NCBI GenBank assembly: GCA_005885015.1
Contig: VAYG01000044.1
Coordinates: forward strand, 16,619 to 41,861
From: Actinomycetota bacterium
GTDB taxonomy: Bacteria > Actinomycetota > UBA4738
DNA length: 25,243 bases
Direction: 5' to 3'
Shown here: piece after piece, positions 22,799 through 25,243 of the stretch
Numbering within the stretch: position 1 is the first letter of the stretch
How the letters are laid out: each line of letters opens with the position of its first letter
Program-made: the position numbers and the translations under genes
The notes under the pieces: model-generated
Told to the model about the DNA's origin: nothing
Databases searched by the model: none
Seen by the model: only the letters and a program-made list of their open reading frames with translations

Positions 22799-23476
22799 TC
22801 AGCTGCTCCAGTCCACCTCGCGCACGTGCTCCATCGCCGAGATGGCCGCGGCGATCTGCGTGGGGGACGTGCGCTGCGAGGGTCGTGCCACCACTCGAAT
22901 AGAGCGGTCGGGCCCTTCCTCCACGATCCGAACCTGCTCTACGGTGGCTCCGAGCTCGCGGATCCGAGCGAGGAGGGCCGCAAGGTCGACCTCGTGTGAA
23001 GCCTCCACCACGTACTCGTCCCGGTCCCGGGCGTAGCGGCGGATCAGCCTGCGCAGCGGACGGAGGCCGACCAGGGCCACCAGGGTGATCCCGGTGGTGA
23101 CCGTTCCCAGCATGAGCGCCCCGATGCCCACCGCGGTCCCCACGGCCGCGGTGACCCAGAGGCTGGCCGCCGTGGTCAACCCGCGGATGCTCGCCCCGTA
23201 CTTGATGATCGCCCCGCCGCCGAGGAACCCGATCCCGACCACGATCTGGGAAGCGATCCGGGTGGGATCAGCGCTTACCCCCCGGGACGGTCCGGACCCC
23301 ACGATCGTCTCGAACCCGTAGGCCGAGATGACCGAGAAGAGGGCGGCCCCCAGCCCGACCAGGATGTGGGTGCGGAACCCGGCGGGCTGGTCGGTGAGCT
23401 CGCGCTCGCCACCCAGGAGGCCGGCCAGGGCGCTCGCCAGGAGCAGCCGCAGGATCAGGTCCGTCTGCGATGGCAT
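22799..23476 (-). CDS. MgtC/SapB family membrane protein
   Basis: A 225-aa protein with an N-terminal MgtC membrane domain: LILRLLLASALAGLLGGERE, RTHILVGLGAALFSVIS, VVGIGFLGGGAIIKYG, IRGLTTAASLWVTAAVGTAVGIG and a fifth helix. A C-terminal ACT-like cytoplasmic domain follows (EYVVEASHEVDLAALLARIRELGATVEQVRI). The ERE and R-G-L-T-T-A-A-S-L-W motifs are family hallmarks. Some members affect Mg2+ homeostasis and survival in host cells; most are uncharacterised. ATG 23476 is set by a CATAAT -10 six nt upstream. It breaks the usual divS-nrdR adjacency by lying in opposite orientation between them. Confidence 0.9.
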   Translation of the reverse strand: MPSQTDLILRLLLASALAGLLGGERELTDQPAGFRTHILVGLGAALFSVISAYGFETIVGSGPSRGVSADPTRIASQIVVGIGFLGGGAIIKYGASIRGLTTAASLWVTAAVGTAVGIGALMLGTVTTGITLVALVGLRPLRRLIRRYARDRDEYVVEASHEVDLAALLARIRELGATVEQVRIVEEGPDRSIRVVARPSQRTSPTQIAAAISAMEHVREVDWSS

Positions 23477-23488
23477 GGGGGGATTATG
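23477..23488 (-). promoter_or_regulatory. -10 element for leaderless mgtC-like mRNA
   Basis: CATAAT (23488-23483 on the minus strand) is followed by CCCCCC and ATG 23476, leaderless spacing. There is no Shine-Dalgarno. The divergent nrdR promoter starts only about 20 bp away. Confidence 0.55.
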
Positions 23489-23508
23489 CATCCGGTCCGG
23501 GCCCGGTC

Positions 23509-23564
23509 TTGACCACCCCACATCTCCGGCGATACCCTCGGTTGGCCACCACATCTTGTGGTGG
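23509..23564 (+). promoter_or_regulatory. nrdR promoter and NrdR box
   Basis: TTGACC (23509-23514), an 18-nt spacer and TACCCT (23533-23538) form the promoter. CCACCACA-TCT-TGTGGTGG (23546-23564) directly follows the expected start site. It resembles the NrdR box (ACACWATATATWGTGT-like) and shares its core CCACATCTTGTGG with the boxes before nrdJ, so nrdR is probably autoregulated. Confidence 0.75.
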
Positions 23565-23590
23565 GCCTCTCCTTCCCCGGAGGCCGTCCG

Positions 23591-24103
23591 ATGCGCTGTC
23601 CCTGGTGTGGCCACCCCGACGACCGGGTCGTGGACTCTCGGGCAGCGGAGGGAGGAGCCGCCATCCGGCGGCGCCGGGAGTGCCTGCGGTGCGGCCGCCG
23701 GTTCACCACGTTCGAGCGAGCCGAGCAGATCAGCCTGATCGTCGTCAAGCGCGATGGGTCGAAGGAGCCCTTCGACCGGCAGAAGGTCGCCGCCGGCGTG
23801 GCCAAGGCCATCAAGAACAGGCCGGTCTCGGATGAGCAGGTGGAGCAGCTGGTGGAGCGGGTGGAGGAGAAGCTCCGCCGGAAGGGACCGCTGGTGACCA
23901 CCCAGGAGGTAGGGATCGAGGTCCTGTCCTTGCTGCGCCGCCTGGACGATGTGGCGTACCTTCGGTTCGCCAGCGTGTACAAGGACTTCCAGGAGCTCAC
24001 GGACTTCGAACGCGAGCTGGGCATCCTGCTCCAGAAGCGCGAAGCTGCCGCTGCCGCGCAGCGCCGGCCCTCCCGATCCACGGGGGCTCGCACAAACCGC
24101 TGA
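23591..24103 (+). CDS. nrdR: Transcriptional repressor NrdR
   Basis: A 170-aa protein: an N-terminal zinc ribbon with Cys3/Cys6 and Cys31/Cys34 (MRCPWC, CLRCG), RRRRECLRCGRRFTTFER, then an ATP-cone (VVKRDGSKEPFDRQKVAAGVAKAI) that senses ATP/dATP, with VAYLRFASVYKDFQ near the end. It represses ribonucleotide reductase genes when dATP is high. ATG 23591 has CGGAGG upstream and matches the family start. It lies upstream of nrdJ in the same direction with a 237-nt gap. The last ~20 residues (AAAAQRRPSRSTGA) are a variable tail. Confidence 0.97.
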   Translation: MRCPWCGHPDDRVVDSRAAEGGAAIRRRRECLRCGRRFTTFERAEQISLIVVKRDGSKEPFDRQKVAAGVAKAIKNRPVSDEQVEQLVERVEEKLRRKGPLVTTQEVGIEVLSLLRRLDDVAYLRFASVYKDFQELTDFERELGILLQKREAAAAAQRRPSRSTGARTNR

Positions 24104-24131
24104 GGTCGTCTCCTCCCGGCCCCCGGCCAGG

Positions 24132-24186
24132 CCACAACATCTTGTGGTGGCAAGCCCCGACGACCGGGGATTCCACAAGATGTGGG
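24132..24186 (+). promoter_or_regulatory. Pair of NrdR boxes upstream of nrdJ
   Basis: CCACAACATCTTGTGG (24132-24147) and CCACAAGATGTGGG (24173-24186) share the ACATCTTGTGG core of the nrdR box, the second in reverse orientation, with core centres 38 bp apart. As RNA the two could also pair into an 11-bp stem enclosing CCCC...GGGG. NrdR usually binds tandem boxes cooperatively. Confidence 0.75.
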
Positions 24187-24206
24187 ACAATGGTCGGGCG
24201 AACAGC

Positions 24207-24236
24207 TTGACAGGGGCATGCCTGGGGGAGCAGAAT
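24207..24236 (+). promoter_or_regulatory. Candidate nrdJ promoter
   Basis: A perfect TTGACA (24207-24212) is followed after 18 nt by CAGAAT (24231-24236). Transcription would begin near the palindrome at 24242. A second possible -10, GACAAT (24186-24191), touches the second NrdR box but has no good -35. Confidence 0.5.
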
Positions 24237-24241
24237 CCCGG

Positions 24242-24259
24242 AATCACACCGGTGTGATT
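24242..24259. promoter_or_regulatory. Perfect 18-bp palindrome, possible operator
   Basis: AATCACACCGGTGTGATT is an exact palindrome at the predicted start of nrdJ transcription. It does not resemble the NrdR or LexA boxes here, and is followed by TTTCCCC. It may bind a further dimeric regulator. Confidence 0.5.
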
Positions 24260-24340
24260 TTCCCCAGTCCGTCCACAGGCGTTTCCACCGGCTGGGGGTG
24301 CGGTTTCCTTCCCGTAGGGGTGCGGCAGCAGGAGGGCGAT

Positions 24341-25243
24341 GTGGCAACCAAGGAGAAGGACGTCGGGGCACGGCGGAAGCTCCAGTTCAAGAGGCTGTTC
24401 ACCAGGCAAGGCGTCCATCCATTCGACGAAGTCGAATGGGAGACCCGTGATGCGGTCATCCCCAACTACAAGGAAGGTGGCAACGCCTTCGAGCAGCGGG
24501 GCGTCGAGTTCCCCAAAGCCTGGTCACAGAACGCCACCAACATCGTCGCCCAGAAATACTTCCGGGGACAGCTGGGGACGCCCGAGCGGGAGTGGTCGGT
24601 CCGCCAGATGATCGGCCGCGTCGTCGACACCATCAAGGGGTGGGGTCTCCGCGACGGCTACTTCGCCGGTGAGGCGGACGGCGCGGTCTTCGCCGAGGAG
24701 CTGACCCATCTGCTGGTCACGCAGAAGGCCGCCTTCAACTCGCCCGTGTGGTTCAACGTGGGGCATGAGGAGCGGCCCCAGTGCTCCGCGTGCTTCATCC
24801 TGTCGATCGACGACAGCATGCGGTCCATCCTCAACTGGTACGCGGAGGAGGGGATCATCTTCAAGGGCGGGTCGGGATCCGGCATCAACCTCTCCCCGCT
24901 GCGGTCCTCGAAGGAACACCTGGCCGGCGGGGGGACGGCCAGCGGACCCGTCTCCTTCATGCGTGGCGCCGACGCGTCGGCCGGCACCATCAAGTCGGGG
25001 GGCAAGACCCGTCGCGCCGCCAAGATGGTCGTACTCGACGCCGATCATGCCGACGTCCGGGACTTCATCTGGTGCAAGGCGGTCGAGGAGCGAAAGGCGC
25101 GCGTCCTGCGCGACGCCGGGTTCGACATGGACCTGGACGGGAAGGACGCCTACTCCATGCAGTACCAGAACGCCAACAACTCCGTGCGGGTCACCGACGA
25201 GTTCATGCGGGCCTACCTCGAGGACAGGGACTGGAAGCTGAAG
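24341..25243 (+). CDS. nrdJ: Adenosylcobalamin-dependent (class II) ribonucleotide reductase, 3'-truncated by window edge
   Basis: The frame is open to the end of the window (301 codons). Motifs: GVHPFDEVEWETRD, FEQRGVEFPKAWSQNA, KYFRG, FNSPVWFNVG, CSACFILSIDDSM with an active-site Cys, EEGIIFKGGSGSGINLS, GPVSFMRGADASAGTIKSGGKTRRAAKMVVLD, and YQNANNSVRVTDEFM. These fit the NrdJ (vitamin B12-dependent) class that reduces ribonucleotides in the presence or absence of oxygen. GTG 24341 has AGGAGGG 4 nt upstream; the ATG at 24339 is out of frame. Regulation by NrdR is indicated by the upstream boxes. No cobalamin riboswitch motif was seen in the 237-nt gap. Confidence 0.95.
   Translation, partial: MATKEKDVGARRKLQFKRLFTRQGVHPFDEVEWETRDAVIPNYKEGGNAFEQRGVEFPKAWSQNATNIVAQKYFRGQLGTPEREWSVRQMIGRVVDTIKGWGLRDGYFAGEADGAVFAEELTHLLVTQKAAFNSPVWFNVGHEERPQCSACFILSIDDSMRSILNWYAEEGIIFKGGSGSGINLSPLRSSKEHLAGGGTASGPVSFMRGADASAGTIKSGGKTRRAAKMVVLDADHADVRDFIWCKAVEERKARVLRDAGFDMDLDGKDAYSMQYQNANNSVRVTDEFMRAYLEDRDWKLK

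Noticed and set aside
24104..24340. Cobalamin riboswitch upstream of nrdJ
   Set aside because: No GCCACTG-type B12 box or matching fold seen; the gap is accounted for by NrdR boxes, a promoter and a palindrome.
1..25243. CRISPR arrays, insertion sequences, prophage or rRNA genes
   Set aside because: No regularly spaced repeats, transposase or phage genes, or rRNA sequence were recognised; the window is core chromosome.

Overview
This window looks like a chromosomal stretch from a GC-rich, deep-branching member of the Actinomycetota. That is an inference from gene order and regulatory sites; no rRNA marker is present. The supporting signs are: the order recA-recX-rny-miaB-miaA-dapF-hflX-lexA-nrdR-nrdJ; SOS boxes of the CGAAC-N4-GTTCG type; a small LysM gene divergent from lexA and near nrdR, as in Mycobacterium and Corynebacterium; TANNNT -10 elements placed 6-7 nt before start codons (leaderless genes); and many ATGA start/stop overlaps. 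Unusual traits are RNase Y beside RNase J, an LL-diaminopimelate aminotransferase (DapL), and cobalamin dependence (class II RNR plus a cobalamin adenosyltransferase).

Layout. 1-1829 (+): the 3' end of a PIG-L/LmbE-type deacetylase gene and a cytoplasmic sulfite-oxidase-family molybdoenzyme. 1826-3164 (-): a small operon of PduO-type cobalamin adenosyltransferase, EthD-like protein and PPOX-fold protein. 3301-8136 (+): dapA, rnj, ftsK. 8137-8455: no gene, but a hairpin and the left arm of a perfect 200-bp inverted repeat whose right arm covers the rodZ/pgsA junction. 8456-11649 (+): a rodZ-like gene, pgsA, cinA, thpR, overlapping or nearly so. 11646-15204 (+): SOS promoter, recA, recX, rny. 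15269-15790 (+): a membrane protein gene closed by a strong terminator. 15882-21755 (+): miaB, miaA, dapF, dapL, a leader ORF, hflX. 21789-22409 (-): lexA, divergent from an SOS-box-flanked LysM gene (+). 22799-23476 (-): mgtC-like gene. 23591-25243 (+): nrdR and the start of nrdJ, both preceded by NrdR boxes.

How the genes work together. DapA, DapL and DapF supply most of a short route to meso-diaminopimelate. RecA, RecX, LexA and the LysM protein form the SOS circuit, with the LysM protein a likely SOS division suppressor. NrdR probably represses nrdR and nrdJ, and the adenosyltransferase would supply the cofactor for NrdJ. RNase J, RNase Y, MiaA/MiaB, ThpR and HflX form an RNA and ribosome maintenance set.

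Most worth a second look: the 200-bp perfect inverted repeat around rodZ; the leader ORF plus terminator-like hairpin before hflX; the three-box SOS control region between lexA and the LysM gene; and three conserved genes (adenosyltransferase, ftsK, miaB) that each appear to have lost an internal or terminal segment. Two of those losses come with a frameshift. Together with the inverted repeat they could be assembly or amplification artefacts, and read data would decide.
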